NCBI RefSeq assembly: GCF_001767395.1
Contig: NZ_CP017014.1
Coordinates: 620,001-684,000 of the forward strand
DNA: 64,000 bases
DNA from: Rhodococcus sp. WMMA185
Lineage (GTDB): Bacteria; Actinomycetota; Actinomycetes; Mycobacteriales; Mycobacteriaceae
Direction of reading: 5' to 3'
Positions 1 to 8,643 of the stretch are shown one piece after another. The notes under the pieces were generated by a model. That model was given only the letters and a program-made list of their open reading frames with translations. It did not search any database and was not told where the DNA came from. Each line of letters begins with the position of its first letter. Positions within the stretch are counted from its first letter, which is position 1. The translations under genes and the position numbers were made by a program.

Positions 1-81
1 CGGTTGCCCCTGCTCTGCCGCGATAGCCGCCTCGCCCTCGTCTATCGGGGGCGCGACGCCGGGTTCGGGTGTCTGGCTCAC
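1..81 (-). CDS. PH-domain membrane protein, N-terminal fragment (partial)
   Basis: Only the first 27 codons are inside the window. The reading frame opens with GTG and begins VSQTPEPGVAPPIDEG, a polar, acidic N-terminus. The GTG overlaps the TGA of the upstream PH-domain gene (GTGA), so the two are translationally coupled. In actinobacteria a small YdbS-like PH-domain protein is usually followed by a longer YdbT-like protein with several PH domains. Position suggests this is that partner, but nothing diagnostic is visible in 27 residues. Confidence 0.55.
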   Translation of the reverse strand, partial: MSQTPEPGVAPPIDEGEAAIAAEQGQP

Positions 82-578
82 GTGGCGTCACCGACATTCG
101 TTCCCGCGATCTCGGTGAGCCTTGCTACGGTGCGGTCTGCTGTGTCCTGATCGAGGGCCGAGATCGTGACAGCTCCCGCGGACGACGCGGTGGTGACGGT
201 CACGGTCGCCAATCCCAGCATGCGGTCGATGGGTCCGCGTTCGGTGTCGACGGTCTGCACCCGCGAGATGGGAGCGATCCGGCGCTCCTGGGTGAACCAT
301 CCGGTGCGGGTGTAGACGGCGGTGTCGCTGATCTCCCACCGATGCACGCGATACCGCCAGAACGGGACGACGGCTATGTGGACGACCGCGAACACGAGCG
401 TGACTGCGAGAACGGTGAGGTGGATCCAGGCGGCCCACCAGTGGAAGACGAGCGCCAGCGCTTGCACCATGAATACCGGGAGCCACATCAGGGCGGCATT
501 GATCGCCCACAGCTGTTTGGCTCTGGGGTCGGGCCGCCACGCCGGTTCCGCCATAGTGACGATGCTGGGCTTGGTCAT
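78..578 (-). CDS. PH (bPH2/YdbS-like) domain membrane protein
   Basis: A protein of about 166 aa. Two hydrophobic segments (around residues 25-75, rich in L, V, A, F and W) form a membrane hairpin. A bacterial PH domain follows, recognisable by the run WRYRVHRWEISDTAVYTRTG and the later RRIAPISRVQTVDTERGP. Such proteins sit in the cytoplasmic membrane and their role is poorly defined. The ATG at 578 is chosen because an AAAGG-like site lies just upstream; the frame stays open further upstream but without a better ribosome site, and ATG 554 is an alternative. The stop codon overlaps the GTG of the next gene. Confidence 0.8.
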   Translation of the reverse strand: MTKPSIVTMAEPAWRPDPRAKQLWAINAALMWLPVFMVQALALVFHWWAAWIHLTVLAVTLVFAVVHIAVVPFWRYRVHRWEISDTAVYTRTGWFTQERRIAPISRVQTVDTERGPIDRMLGLATVTVTTASSAGAVTISALDQDTADRTVARLTEIAGTNVGDAT

Positions 579-663
579 GCCTTTACTTTGGTCGCACACG
601 GACATTCTGTCGAGAACCGTCCTATCGTAGGAAGAGCCCCCCGCAGCAATAAGGAGCCCAGCA

Positions 664-849
664 ATGACGTCATTTGATGCGGCCGATTCATCGGAGGTTC
701 CCGAGGCCGACCGCGTGGAACAGAATCTCACCATCGGCGAGGACGTCCCCGATCAGGTGGGAGACGAGTCGTCGCTGGAAGTGAACGAAGCGGATGCGGC
801 GGAGCAGAGCCGAGTGGTTCCGGACGATGAGGAATACCCCAGAGAATAG
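664..849 (+). CDS. Small acidic protein with duplicated EADxxEQ motif
   Basis: A 61-aa, strongly acidic protein with a good AAGGAG site 7 bases before the ATG. It has an internal near-repeat: VPEADRVEQ near residues 12-20 and VNEADAAEQ near 40-48. It ends in a DDEEYPRE tail. There is no signal peptide, membrane segment or cysteine. Similar short acidic proteins ending in DEDYP-type tails occur in other mycolic-acid bacteria as conserved hypotheticals, but I know no function. It lies just upstream of and co-oriented with fbiC and divergent from the PH-domain genes. Its acidity and repeats suggest a disordered, possibly protein-binding, peptide. Confidence 0.72.
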   Translation: MTSFDAADSSEVPEADRVEQNLTIGEDVPDQVGDESSLEVNEADAAEQSRVVPDDEEYPRE

Positions 850-895
850 AACGATCTGCCGCCAAAGGCATGGTGGGTGGCAGTGAGCATCATCG

Positions 896-3523
896 ATGGC
901 GCATGATCGCTGGGTGACCAATTCGCCTGAAGAAGCCGGCCCACCCACGATGCTCCCGATGCCGGGTGTCCGGGTGGCAACCCCGTCCGGCGCGTCGGAA
1001 CAGCAAGTGGCACCTTCCTCCTCAGCCATGCGGCGGGCACTGCGGCGAGCCCGCGACGGTGCCACCCTGAACGTGGACGAAGCGACGATTCTGCTGCAAG
1101 CTCGCGGCACAGACCTGGAGGATCTGTGTTCGTCCGCCGGGAAGGTCCGCGATGCGGGACTTCTCGAGGCAGGGCGTCCGAAGTCGGTCACGTATTCGCG
1201 CAAGGTGTTCATCCCGCTGACCCGGCTGTGTCGGGACAAGTGCCACTACTGCACCTTCGTGACGGTGCCGGGCAAGTTGCGAGCAGAGGGTCGCGGAGCG
1301 TATCTCGAGCCGGACGAGGTGCTCGACATTGCTCGTCGAGGTGCCGAACTGGGCTGTAAGGAAGCCCTCTTCACCCTCGGTGATCGCCCCGAGGGCAGGT
1401 GGCCCGACGCCAAGCAGTGGCTCGACGAGCGCGGCTACGATTCGACGCTCGACTACTTGCGGGCCATGTCGATCCGCGTCCTCGAGGAGACCGGACTGCT
1501 GCCCCACCTGAACCCCGGTGTGATGAGCTGGGAGGAGATTTCCCGGCTCAAACCGGTCGCGCCGTCGATGGGGATGATGCTCGAGACCACGTCCGAGCGG
1601 TTGTTCACCGACAAGGGCGAGTGTCATTACGGCAGCCCGGACAAGGATCCCGCGGTGCGGTTGCGCACCCTGACCGACGCGGGTCGATTGAGCGTGCCGT
1701 TCACGACGGGCATTCTGGTCGGCATCGGGGAGACCATACGCGAACGTGCGGAATCGATAATGGCGATTCGGAAGTCACACAAGGCATTCGGGCATGTTCA
1801 GGAAGTGATCGTGCAGAACTTCCTGGCCAAGCCGGACACCGCGATGCGGGATTCACCGGACGCCGGACTCGAGGAGTTCCTCGCGACCATCGCCGTGGCA
1901 CGGCTCCTGCTGGGGCCGGGAATGCGGATCCAATCACCGCCGAACCTGGTGTCGAACACCGAATGCCTGGCATTGCTGGGTGCGGGTGTCGACGACTGGG
2001 GCGGTGTGTCGCCGCTGACCCCTGACCACGTCAACCCGGAACGTCCGTGGCCGAACCTGGACACCCTGGCCGAGATCACCGCCGAGGGCGGGTTCGAGCT
2101 CACCGAGCGCACCGCTGCGCAGCCGCAGTTCGTACTGGCCGGCTCGCCGTGGATCGACCCGCGCGTCACAGGGCACGTGCAGGCTCTTGCTGACCCACAC
2201 ACCGGATTGGCGAGGCCGGACGCCATGCCGGTGGGGCTGCCGTGGCAGGAACCGGACGAGTCGTGGGAGTCGACAGGCCGGGTGGATCTGAACACCGAAA
2301 TCGACACCGACGGCCGTAACACCGTGACGCGCAGCGACCTCGGCAGCGCGTTCGGTGACTGGGAGACGGTCAGGGAGCAGGTGCTCGAGCTCAGCGGTCC
2401 GGCGCGGGTGGATACCGATGTCCTCGCGGCCCTACGGAGCGCGGAGCGGGATCCGGCAGGGTGTACCGACGACGAGTATCTCGCCCTGGCAACGGCGGAC
2501 GGGCCCGGACTCGAGGCTATGGTGGCGCTCGCCGATCAACTCCGCGCAGACGTAATCGGCGACGAGGTCACCTACGTGGTGAACCGGAACATCAACTTCA
2601 CCAACATCTGCTACACAGGTTGCCGTTTTTGCGCGTTCGCGCAGCGCAAGGGCGACGCGGACGCCTTCACACTGTCGATGAAGGACGTGGGGGACAGGGC
2701 CTGGGAGGCGCATGTCGCGGGTGCTACCGAAGTGTGCATGCAGGGCGGTATCGACCCGGAACTTCCGGTCACCGGGTACGCAGATCTGGTACGAGCGGTC
2801 AAGGAACGAGTGCCGTCGATGCACGTTCATGCGTTCAGTCCGATGGAGATCGTCAACGGCGCCTCCCGGAGCGGGCAGAGCGTGCGCGAGTGGCTGACCG
2901 AACTGCGTGAGGCCGGCCTCGACACGATTCCCGGCACGGCGGCGGAGATCCTCGACGACGAGGTGCGTTGGATACTCACCAAGGGCAAACTGCCCACCGC
3001 AACCTGGGTCGACGTGGTGACCACGGCGCACGAGGTGGGACTGCGGTCGAGTTCGACCATGATGTACGGCCACGTCGACAATCCCAAACATTGGGTCGGG
3101 CATCTTCGGGTTCTGTGCGGAATCCAAGACAAGACAGGCGGATTCACCGAGTTCGTTCCGCTGCCGTTCGTGCATCAGAGTTCGCCTCTGTATCTTGCGG
3201 GCGCCTCGCGTCCCGGTCCGACCAACCGGGACAATCGCGCCGTCCATGCGCTGGCTCGGATCATGTTGCACGGCAGGATATCGAACATCCAGACCAGCTG
3301 GGTCAAACTCGGCGTCACCGGTACTCAGGTGATGCTGCAGGGCGGAGCCAACGACCTCGGCGGCACTTTGATGGAAGAGACCATCTCCCGCATGGCCGGC
3401 TCCCAGTACGGATCGGAAAAGACGATCCAGGAACTGCGGGCCATCGCCGAGGGGGTCGGACGCCCCGCGGCCGAGCGAACCACGACATACGCACGGGTCG
3501 CGGAAAGGACACCGATCGGCTGA
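896..3523 (+). CDS. fbiC: FbiC, 7,8-didemethyl-8-hydroxy-5-deazariboflavin (FO) synthase
   Basis: A fused two-domain radical-SAM enzyme that makes FO, the deazaflavin chromophore of coenzyme F420, from a pyrimidine precursor and tyrosine. The 875-aa length fits actinobacterial FbiC (about 850 aa). The N-terminal CofG-like half carries the radical-SAM triad C112-x3-C116-x2-C119 (CRDKCHYC). The C-terminal CofH-like half carries a second triad, C572-x3-C576-x2-C579 (CYTGCRFC). Both 4Fe-4S motifs are intact. ATG 896 is the start that keeps the open frame. GTG 914 is possible, and neither has a strong ribosome site. A hairpin follows the stop. Other F420 genes are not in the window. Confidence 0.95.
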   Translation: MAHDRWVTNSPEEAGPPTMLPMPGVRVATPSGASEQQVAPSSSAMRRALRRARDGATLNVDEATILLQARGTDLEDLCSSAGKVRDAGLLEAGRPKSVTYSRKVFIPLTRLCRDKCHYCTFVTVPGKLRAEGRGAYLEPDEVLDIARRGAELGCKEALFTLGDRPEGRWPDAKQWLDERGYDSTLDYLRAMSIRVLEETGLLPHLNPGVMSWEEISRLKPVAPSMGMMLETTSERLFTDKGECHYGSPDKDPAVRLRTLTDAGRLSVPFTTGILVGIGETIRERAESIMAIRKSHKAFGHVQEVIVQNFLAKPDTAMRDSPDAGLEEFLATIAVARLLLGPGMRIQSPPNLVSNTECLALLGAGVDDWGGVSPLTPDHVNPERPWPNLDTLAEITAEGGFELTERTAAQPQFVLAGSPWIDPRVTGHVQALADPHTGLARPDAMPVGLPWQEPDESWESTGRVDLNTEIDTDGRNTVTRSDLGSAFGDWETVREQVLELSGPARVDTDVLAALRSAERDPAGCTDDEYLALATADGPGLEAMVALADQLRADVIGDEVTYVVNRNINFTNICYTGCRFCAFAQRKGDADAFTLSMKDVGDRAWEAHVAGATEVCMQGGIDPELPVTGYADLVRAVKERVPSMHVHAFSPMEIVNGASRSGQSVREWLTELREAGLDTIPGTAAEILDDEVRWILTKGKLPTATWVDVVTTAHEVGLRSSSTMMYGHVDNPKHWVGHLRVLCGIQDKTGGFTEFVPLPFVHQSSPLYLAGASRPGPTNRDNRAVHALARIMLHGRISNIQTSWVKLGVTGTQVMLQGGANDLGGTLMEETISRMAGSQYGSEKTIQELRAIAEGVGRPAAERTTTYARVAERTPIG

Positions 3524-3571
3524 GCGGGTGGGTTGGCGGCACCCACCTTCCGTACAGAGAGACAGCGCGCT

Positions 3572-3601
3572 CTCCTGACCCCTACCGCCGGGGGTCAGGA
3601 G
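3572..3601 (+). terminator. Hairpin after fbiC
   Basis: An 11-bp perfect stem (CTCCTGACCCC / GGGGTCAGGAG) with an 8-base loop lies about 50 bases after the fbiC stop and before fdxA. There is no T-run, as is common for actinobacterial terminators. It probably separates fbiC transcription from the ferredoxin gene. Confidence 0.6.
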
Positions 3602-3684
3602 GGAACGCAATAGTAGTGTCTCTCGGGCGGAAACAAGTGCCCGTACCCCGTACTATTTGCGTCAGAAAGGCTGGGAGGCCTGCA

Positions 3685-4008
3685 GTGCCCTACACGATTG
3701 CGGAACCTTGTGTGGATGTCCTGGACAAGGCATGCATCGAGGAATGCCCTGTCGACTGCATCTACGAGGGCGGGCGGATGCTCTACATCCATCCCGACGA
3801 ATGCGTGGACTGCGGCGCGTGTGAACCCGTTTGCCCCGTCGAAGCCATCTTCTACGAAGACGACGTCCCCGAAGAGTGGAACGCCTACATCGCCGCGAAC
3901 GTCGACTTCTTCGACGACCTCGGTTCTCCCGGCGGCGCGGCCAAACTGGGTAAGGTCGACTACGACCCGCCGTTCATCAAGGCTCTGCCTCCGATGGGTG
4001 AGGACTAG
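3685..4008 (+). CDS. fdxA: 7Fe-8S ferredoxin FdxA
   Basis: A 107-aa soluble electron carrier. C9, C17 and C50 are placed to hold a 3Fe-4S cluster, and C21, C40, C43 and C46 a 4Fe-4S cluster (C25 is the usual extra cysteine). This is the pattern of Azotobacter FdI and mycobacterial FdxA/FdxC. The acidic C-terminal half (YEDDVPEEW, DFFDDLG) is typical of the family. The GTG at 3685 follows a GGGAGG site by 6 bases. The stop lies 2 bases before the start of the aminotransferase gene, an adjacency also seen in M. tuberculosis (Rv1177-Rv1178). Confidence 0.95.
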   Translation: MPYTIAEPCVDVLDKACIEECPVDCIYEGGRMLYIHPDECVDCGACEPVCPVEAIFYEDDVPEEWNAYIAANVDFFDDLGSPGGAAKLGKVDYDPPFIKALPPMGED

Positions 4009-4010
4009 AT

Positions 4011-5111
4011 GTGGCCCGTATACCGGTAGCCGGCGTTCTACCTGATTTTCCCTGGGACTCGCTCGAGTCGGCGAAGGCCAAGGCCCTCGCGCACCCGGGC
4101 GGTATCGTCAACCTGTCGGTCGGTACCCCGGTCGATCCTGTCGCACCGATCATCCAGGACGCGCTGGCTGCGGTGGCCGCTGTTCCGGGCTATCCGACGA
4201 CGCACGGGACGGCCGATCTGCGGCGTGCGGCGACCTCGGCGCTGCAGCGCCGCTACGGAATCACCGGCATCGATCCGGCGGCGGTGTTGCCGGTGATCGG
4301 CACCAAGGAACTCATCGCCGGGCTGCCGAGCCTCCTCGGACTCGGGAGCGATGACCTCGTGGTCATTCCGGAGTTGGCTTACCCCACTTACGAGGTCGGC
4401 GCTCTGCTGGCCGGTGCCAGAGTTCTTCGGGCTGACGGACTCAACCGACTCGGACCCGAGGGTGCGTCGCTGGTCTTTGTGAATTCGCCATCGAATCCCA
4501 CTGGCAAGGTGCTCGGCCTCGAGCATCTTCGTAAGGTGGTCGATTGGGCGCGCGGTCGTGGCGCGATCGTGGTGGCCGACGAATGCTATCTGGGGTTGAC
4601 CTGGGAAGGCGAGGCGCTGTCGATCCTCGACCCACGCGTGAACGACGGCGACCTGACCGGGTTGCTTGCGGTGCACTCGCTGTCGAAGACGTCCAATCTC
4701 GCGAGCTATCGTGCGGGCTTCGTCACCGGCGATCCGGCGTTGGTGGCCGAACTTCTCGAGGTGCGCAAGCACGCGGGCATGATGGTTCCGCTACCGATCC
4801 AGTCGGCGATGACCGCGGCGCTCACTGACGATGCCCACGAGAACGAGCAGCGTGAGCGCTATCGCCGACGCCGCGAGATTCTTCTCGCAGCTGTTCGGGG
4901 TGCCGGATTCTCCGTCGACAATTCCGAGGCCGGTTTGTATCTGTGGGCGACTCGAGGACAAGCCTGCAGGGACACAGTCGATTGGTTCGCCGATCGTGGA
5001 ATCCTCGTCGCGCCCGGCGAGTTCTACGGTCCCGCCGGTCGCGCTCACGTCCGCATCGCTCTCACTGCCACAGACGAACGGATCGCGGCCGCGGCCGAGC
5101 GGCTGGGCTGA
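4011..5111 (+). CDS. dapC: Succinyldiaminopimelate aminotransferase (DapC type)
   Basis: A PLP-dependent fold-type I aminotransferase of 366 aa, in the actinobacterial DapC family. It is expected to convert N-succinyl-2-amino-6-ketopimelate to N-succinyl-LL-diaminopimelate in lysine/peptidoglycan synthesis. Visible motifs are NSPSNPTGK (substrate/PLP pocket), VADECYLGL (Asp to the PLP ring nitrogen), SLSKTSNLASYRAGF with the Schiff-base K226, and the C-terminal arginine in HVRIALT. The GTG start lies 2 bases after the fdxA stop, so the two are an operon. dapD and dapE lie 13 kb downstream in this window, which supports the pathway assignment. Exact substrate is inferred. Confidence 0.85.
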   Translation: MARIPVAGVLPDFPWDSLESAKAKALAHPGGIVNLSVGTPVDPVAPIIQDALAAVAAVPGYPTTHGTADLRRAATSALQRRYGITGIDPAAVLPVIGTKELIAGLPSLLGLGSDDLVVIPELAYPTYEVGALLAGARVLRADGLNRLGPEGASLVFVNSPSNPTGKVLGLEHLRKVVDWARGRGAIVVADECYLGLTWEGEALSILDPRVNDGDLTGLLAVHSLSKTSNLASYRAGFVTGDPALVAELLEVRKHAGMMVPLPIQSAMTAALTDDAHENEQRERYRRRREILLAAVRGAGFSVDNSEAGLYLWATRGQACRDTVDWFADRGILVAPGEFYGPAGRAHVRIALTATDERIAAAAERLG

Positions 5112-5197
5112 CCGAACTGCCCACTCGTCCGGCGAGTCGAAACCGGGTCGGAACCCGAGTGCAGCGCTAATCTGGGCACAGGGTTCCTCACGGGCGG

Positions 5198-5243
5198 GTC
5201 GCCCCAAGCCCTGTGCGCGGGTCGCACCAAGCCCTGTGCGCGG
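5198..5243. repeat. Tandem 23-bp repeat, two copies
   Basis: Two adjacent 23-bp units (GTCGC[C/A]CCAAGCCCTGTGCGCGG) differ at one base. They lie in the dapC-pruA intergenic space about 70 bases before the pruA start. This may be a recent slippage duplication or a double binding site in the pruA leader. Confidence 0.8.
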
Positions 5244-5309
5244 GTCTTCCCGCCCGGGTCTGGTTCCCGGTCGCAGTTCCTCACGATCTGAGGGCAGGAG
5301 GCAGACAGC

Positions 5310-6950
5310 ATGGACGCCATCACCGAGGTTCCGAGTCCTACCAACGAGCCGGTCCACACGTACGCGCCGGGCAGTCCCGAGCGTTCCCGAGTGCGGTCCG
5401 CGCTTGTCGACATCGCCACGAATCCCGTCGACATTCCGCACGTGATCGGTGGGAAGCACCGTCACGGTGACGGCGACAGCGTCGATGTTGTGCAACCGCA
5501 CCGGCACTCTGCGGTGCTCGGCACGTTGCGCAATGCAACGCACGATGATGCCTCGGCTGCGATCGAGGCGGCCACGGCTGCTGCACCGCAATGGCGGGCG
5601 CTTTCGTTCGACGACCGAGCGGCCATCATCTTGCGCGCCGCTGATCTGTTGTCCGGGCCGTGGCGCGAGACGCTGGCCGCCGCGACGATGCTGGGGCAGT
5701 CGAAGTCGATCCAGCAAGCCGAGATCGACGCGCCGTGTGAGCTGATCGACTTTTGGCGCTTCAACGTTCATTTCGCGCGGCAGATCCTCGCAGATCAGCC
5801 GATCTCCTCACCCGGTGTGTGGAACAGGCTCGAGTATCGGCCACTCGAGGGTTTCGTCTATGCGATCACGCCGTTCAATTTCAGTGCGATCGCGGGCAAT
5901 CTGCCGACCTCCCCGGCGCTGATGGGTAACACGGTGATCTGGAAACCGTCACCTACGCAGACGGTCGCCGCGTACTGGACCATGAAACTGCTCGAGGCAG
6001 CGGGAATGCCCCCCGGGGTGATCAACCTCCTCACCGGAGATGGGCAGGCGGTGTCGGACGTTCTGCTGAGCGATCCGCGCCTCGCCGGTATCCACTTCAC
6101 GGGTTCGACCCGGACATTCCAGCATCTATGGAGCGAGGTAGGCGCGAATATCGGTAAGTACCAAGGCTATCCCCGGTTGGTGGGAGAGACAGGCGGAAAG
6201 GACTTCGTGGTTGCACACGCCTCGGCGAACGAGTCGGTGCTGCGGACGGCGCTGATTCGGGGCGCCTTCGAATATCAGGGCCAGAAGTGCTCGGCCGCGT
6301 CGCGCGCGTACATCCCCAAGTCGTTGTGGCGGAAGATGCATGACACGTTCGCAGCGGAGGTCGACGCGCTCGCCTACGGCGATGTGACGGACTTCGGGAA
6401 TTTCGGAGGAGCGCTCATCGACCGGCGGGCATATGAGAAGAACGTCGCGGCCATCGAACGGGCGCGGGGTACAGCAGGGGTTGAAGTTGCGGTTGGCGGC
6501 AAATACGACGACGGCGTCGGTTGGTTCGTCCGTCCTACCGTGCTCCTGGCCGAGGACCCCGCAGCGGAAGCAATGACCACCGAGTATTTCGGGCCGATCC
6601 TTACGGTGCACGTCTACGACGACTCGGTGCCGAACGCGTTCGCGGACGTGCTCTCCGCGGTCGACTCTGCGGCTCCGTATGCGCTGACCGGTGCGGTCAT
6701 CGCCGATGACCGCAGCGCTATCGACCTAGCCATGTCGGAGCTCCGGTTCACGGCTGGGAACTTCTACGTCAATGACAAGCCCACCGGTGCTGTCGTGGGG
6801 CAGCAACCGTTCGGCGGTGCCCGCGCGTCCGGTACCAACGACAAGGCCGGTTCCAAGATAAACCTCCTCAGGTGGGTCTCCGCACGCACCATCAAGGAGA
6901 CGTTCGTTCCGGCGACCGATCATCGGTACCCGCACATGGGGCAGGAATGA
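5310..6950 (+). CDS. pruA: L-glutamate gamma-semialdehyde (1-pyrroline-5-carboxylate) dehydrogenase
   Basis: NAD-dependent aldehyde dehydrogenase for the second step of proline breakdown, giving glutamate. The 546-aa length is normal for the RocA/PutA-like P5CDH group. The catalytic cysteine is C327 in GQKCSAASRAY and the general-base glutamate is E293 in VGETGGKDF. The NAD-binding ITPFNFSAI and IHFTGSTRTF motifs are present. The ATG follows an AGGAGG ribosome site. The stop overlaps the pruB start (ATGA), so the two proline genes are coupled. A 23-bp tandem repeat precedes the gene. Confidence 0.96.
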   Translation: MDAITEVPSPTNEPVHTYAPGSPERSRVRSALVDIATNPVDIPHVIGGKHRHGDGDSVDVVQPHRHSAVLGTLRNATHDDASAAIEAATAAAPQWRALSFDDRAAIILRAADLLSGPWRETLAAATMLGQSKSIQQAEIDAPCELIDFWRFNVHFARQILADQPISSPGVWNRLEYRPLEGFVYAITPFNFSAIAGNLPTSPALMGNTVIWKPSPTQTVAAYWTMKLLEAAGMPPGVINLLTGDGQAVSDVLLSDPRLAGIHFTGSTRTFQHLWSEVGANIGKYQGYPRLVGETGGKDFVVAHASANESVLRTALIRGAFEYQGQKCSAASRAYIPKSLWRKMHDTFAAEVDALAYGDVTDFGNFGGALIDRRAYEKNVAAIERARGTAGVEVAVGGKYDDGVGWFVRPTVLLAEDPAAEAMTTEYFGPILTVHVYDDSVPNAFADVLSAVDSAAPYALTGAVIADDRSAIDLAMSELRFTAGNFYVNDKPTGAVVGQQPFGGARASGTNDKAGSKINLLRWVSARTIKETFVPATDHRYPHMGQE

Positions 6951-7921
6951 GAGCACCGACGGTCCTGGCGAACCCGCTCCGTCCCGCAATCCTCGCCGCG
7001 GCCCGGTCGAGCAGTGTGAAGCGGGCCGTTACGCACGCGCCGATTACGCGGAAGCTCGTCGACCGGTTCGTGGCCGGCGAGAGCCGGGAAGCGGCGGTGG
7101 AGTGTGTCCGCGAGGTCCTCGCATCGGGTCGGTCGGTCTCGATCGATTTCCTCGGTGAAGACACCCGTGATGCGGCCGGGGCGCAGGCCATGGTCGACGA
7201 GTATCTGAAACTCGTCGCCGATCTCGGAGCGCTGCCGGAGGCGGCATCGGGGCCGGGTGTTCGACGACTCGAAGTGTCGCTGAAGTTGTCAGCGCTCGGA
7301 TTGGCACTTGCCGGCGACGGTCGCCGGGTCGCCACCGAGAACGCTCGAGCGATCTGCGCCGCCGCCGAGGCCGCCGGAATCTGGGTCACCGTTGATGCGG
7401 AAGACCACACCACCACCGATTCGACCCTGGCGATCGTCCGTGAGCTCCGTAGTGACTTTCCGTGGCTGGGAGCGGTCTTGCAGGCGTATCTGCGACGTAC
7501 CGAGGACGACTGCCTCGACCTGGCCGGGCCGGGTTCACGGATCAGGCTCTGCAAGGGTGCGTACAGCGAACCGGAGTCCGTGGCGTTCAAGAACCACGCC
7601 GAGGTGGACGCGTCATACCAGCGGTGTCTCGAGATCCTGATGACTGGCGCCGGTTACCCGATGGTGGCCTCGCACGATCCCGCGATCGTGGCCGCGGTTG
7701 CTCCCTTGGTTGCACGCACGTCCCGCGCGGTAGACGCGTATGAGCACCAGATGCTGTTCGGGATCCGGGACGTCGAGCAACGTCGTCTGGCCAGCCAGGG
7801 CAAGCAGGTTCGGGTGTACATACCGTACGGGCATCAGTGGTACCCGTACTTCATGCGTCGATTGGCAGAGCGGCCCTCGAACCTGCGGTTCTTCCTCCGC
7901 TCGGTAGCGTCTCGGGACTGA
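6947..7921 (+). CDS. pruB: Proline dehydrogenase (monofunctional)
   Basis: An FAD-dependent, probably membrane-associated enzyme oxidising proline to 1-pyrroline-5-carboxylate. About 324 aa, the size of Gram-positive monofunctional PRODH. Family motifs include SLKLSALG, VTVDAEDHTTTDSTL, GAVLQAYLRRT, RLCKGAYSEPESVAF and the C-terminal VRVYIPYGHQWYPYFMRRLAERP with the substrate-binding arginines. ATG 6947 overlaps the pruA stop by one base pair step (ATGA), which fixes the start. The frame is open further upstream, but that stretch overlaps pruA. Confidence 0.95.
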   Translation: MRAPTVLANPLRPAILAAARSSSVKRAVTHAPITRKLVDRFVAGESREAAVECVREVLASGRSVSIDFLGEDTRDAAGAQAMVDEYLKLVADLGALPEAASGPGVRRLEVSLKLSALGLALAGDGRRVATENARAICAAAEAAGIWVTVDAEDHTTTDSTLAIVRELRSDFPWLGAVLQAYLRRTEDDCLDLAGPGSRIRLCKGAYSEPESVAFKNHAEVDASYQRCLEILMTGAGYPMVASHDPAIVAAVAPLVARTSRAVDAYEHQMLFGIRDVEQRRLASQGKQVRVYIPYGHQWYPYFMRRLAERPSNLRFFLRSVASRD

Positions 7922-7977
7922 CCGGGCCTCCTCCTCCGCCGCAATCAACCGGATCCAGACCGTTGTAGAGTTTCTCG

Positions 7978-8637
7978 GTGACCACTTCCGGTGAGGGCTG
8001 GACCAGTTTGGTCCTTTTCGCGGTGGTCATCCTGCTCTCTTCGCTATCGGGTCGGACCAGGCTCGGCGAGACGCTATTCGCTCGTCCACCTCGTACCGCG
8101 GTGGTGCTGTGGTTGGTGGTCGCTGTGCCGTCGCTGGTGCAGCTGATCTTCCCCGCCATTCTCGACGCCCTCGAGCGGGATCCGAACCTGATCCGAGACG
8201 ATCAGTGGTGGCGGATCCTCACGTCGGTGGCAGTGCAGGGCGGCGGACCGGTCGCAGCCGTGGCGGGTCTCGCGGTTCTCGCCTGGGTGGCACCGATATG
8301 CGTCCGAGTCTGGGGTGGTTTCAGAGCCGTTTTGTTGTTCGTGGCCGGCCAGATCATATTCGGCCTGTTCACCGCGTTCCTCTTCCCCTCAACCGGTGCC
8401 GGGAACCTGGGCGCCACTCTCGCCCTGGCCGCGTCTGTTGCCGGTCTGGTGGTGATGCAGTCGAAGCAGTGGAGCGCGCTCGCTGCAAGCGGCGGGATCG
8501 TGCTGGCCGGTGTCCTACTGATAGCGGTTGGCGATGCCCACGGACTCGCCGTTCTGACCGGGACGCTACTCGGTGCGGCACTGACCACGGTGAGTCCGCC
8601 ACCGGTCTACTCGGGTGGCCCCTATCGGTCTTTGTGA
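7978..8637 (+). CDS. Rhomboid-like multi-pass membrane protein
   Basis: A 219-aa protein with about six hydrophobic segments. The layout (a conserved WWRILTS segment after the first helices, a glycine-rich helix near GNLGATLAL, and a late helix with a histidine in GDAHGLAVLTG) recalls a rhomboid fold. The GxSG serine of active rhomboid proteases is not seen, so it may be a non-catalytic relative. GTG 7978 is the chosen start, with a weak ribosome site. It precedes fadD36 by 6 bases and is probably cotranscribed. Function unknown. Confidence 0.7.
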   Translation: MTTSGEGWTSLVLFAVVILLSSLSGRTRLGETLFARPPRTAVVLWLVVAVPSLVQLIFPAILDALERDPNLIRDDQWWRILTSVAVQGGGPVAAVAGLAVLAWVAPICVRVWGGFRAVLLFVAGQIIFGLFTAFLFPSTGAGNLGATLALAASVAGLVVMQSKQWSALAASGGIVLAGVLLIAVGDAHGLAVLTGTLLGAALTTVSPPPVYSGGPYRSL

Positions 8638-8643
8638 CAAGCT

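Noticed and set aside
2432..3610. 392-codon open frame on the minus strand
   Set aside because: Antisense to the CofH half of fbiC. Arginine/histidine-rich composition and no family features.
5198..5243. Possible CRISPR-like repeat
   Set aside because: Two directly adjacent copies without spacers and no cas gene. It is a simple tandem duplication.
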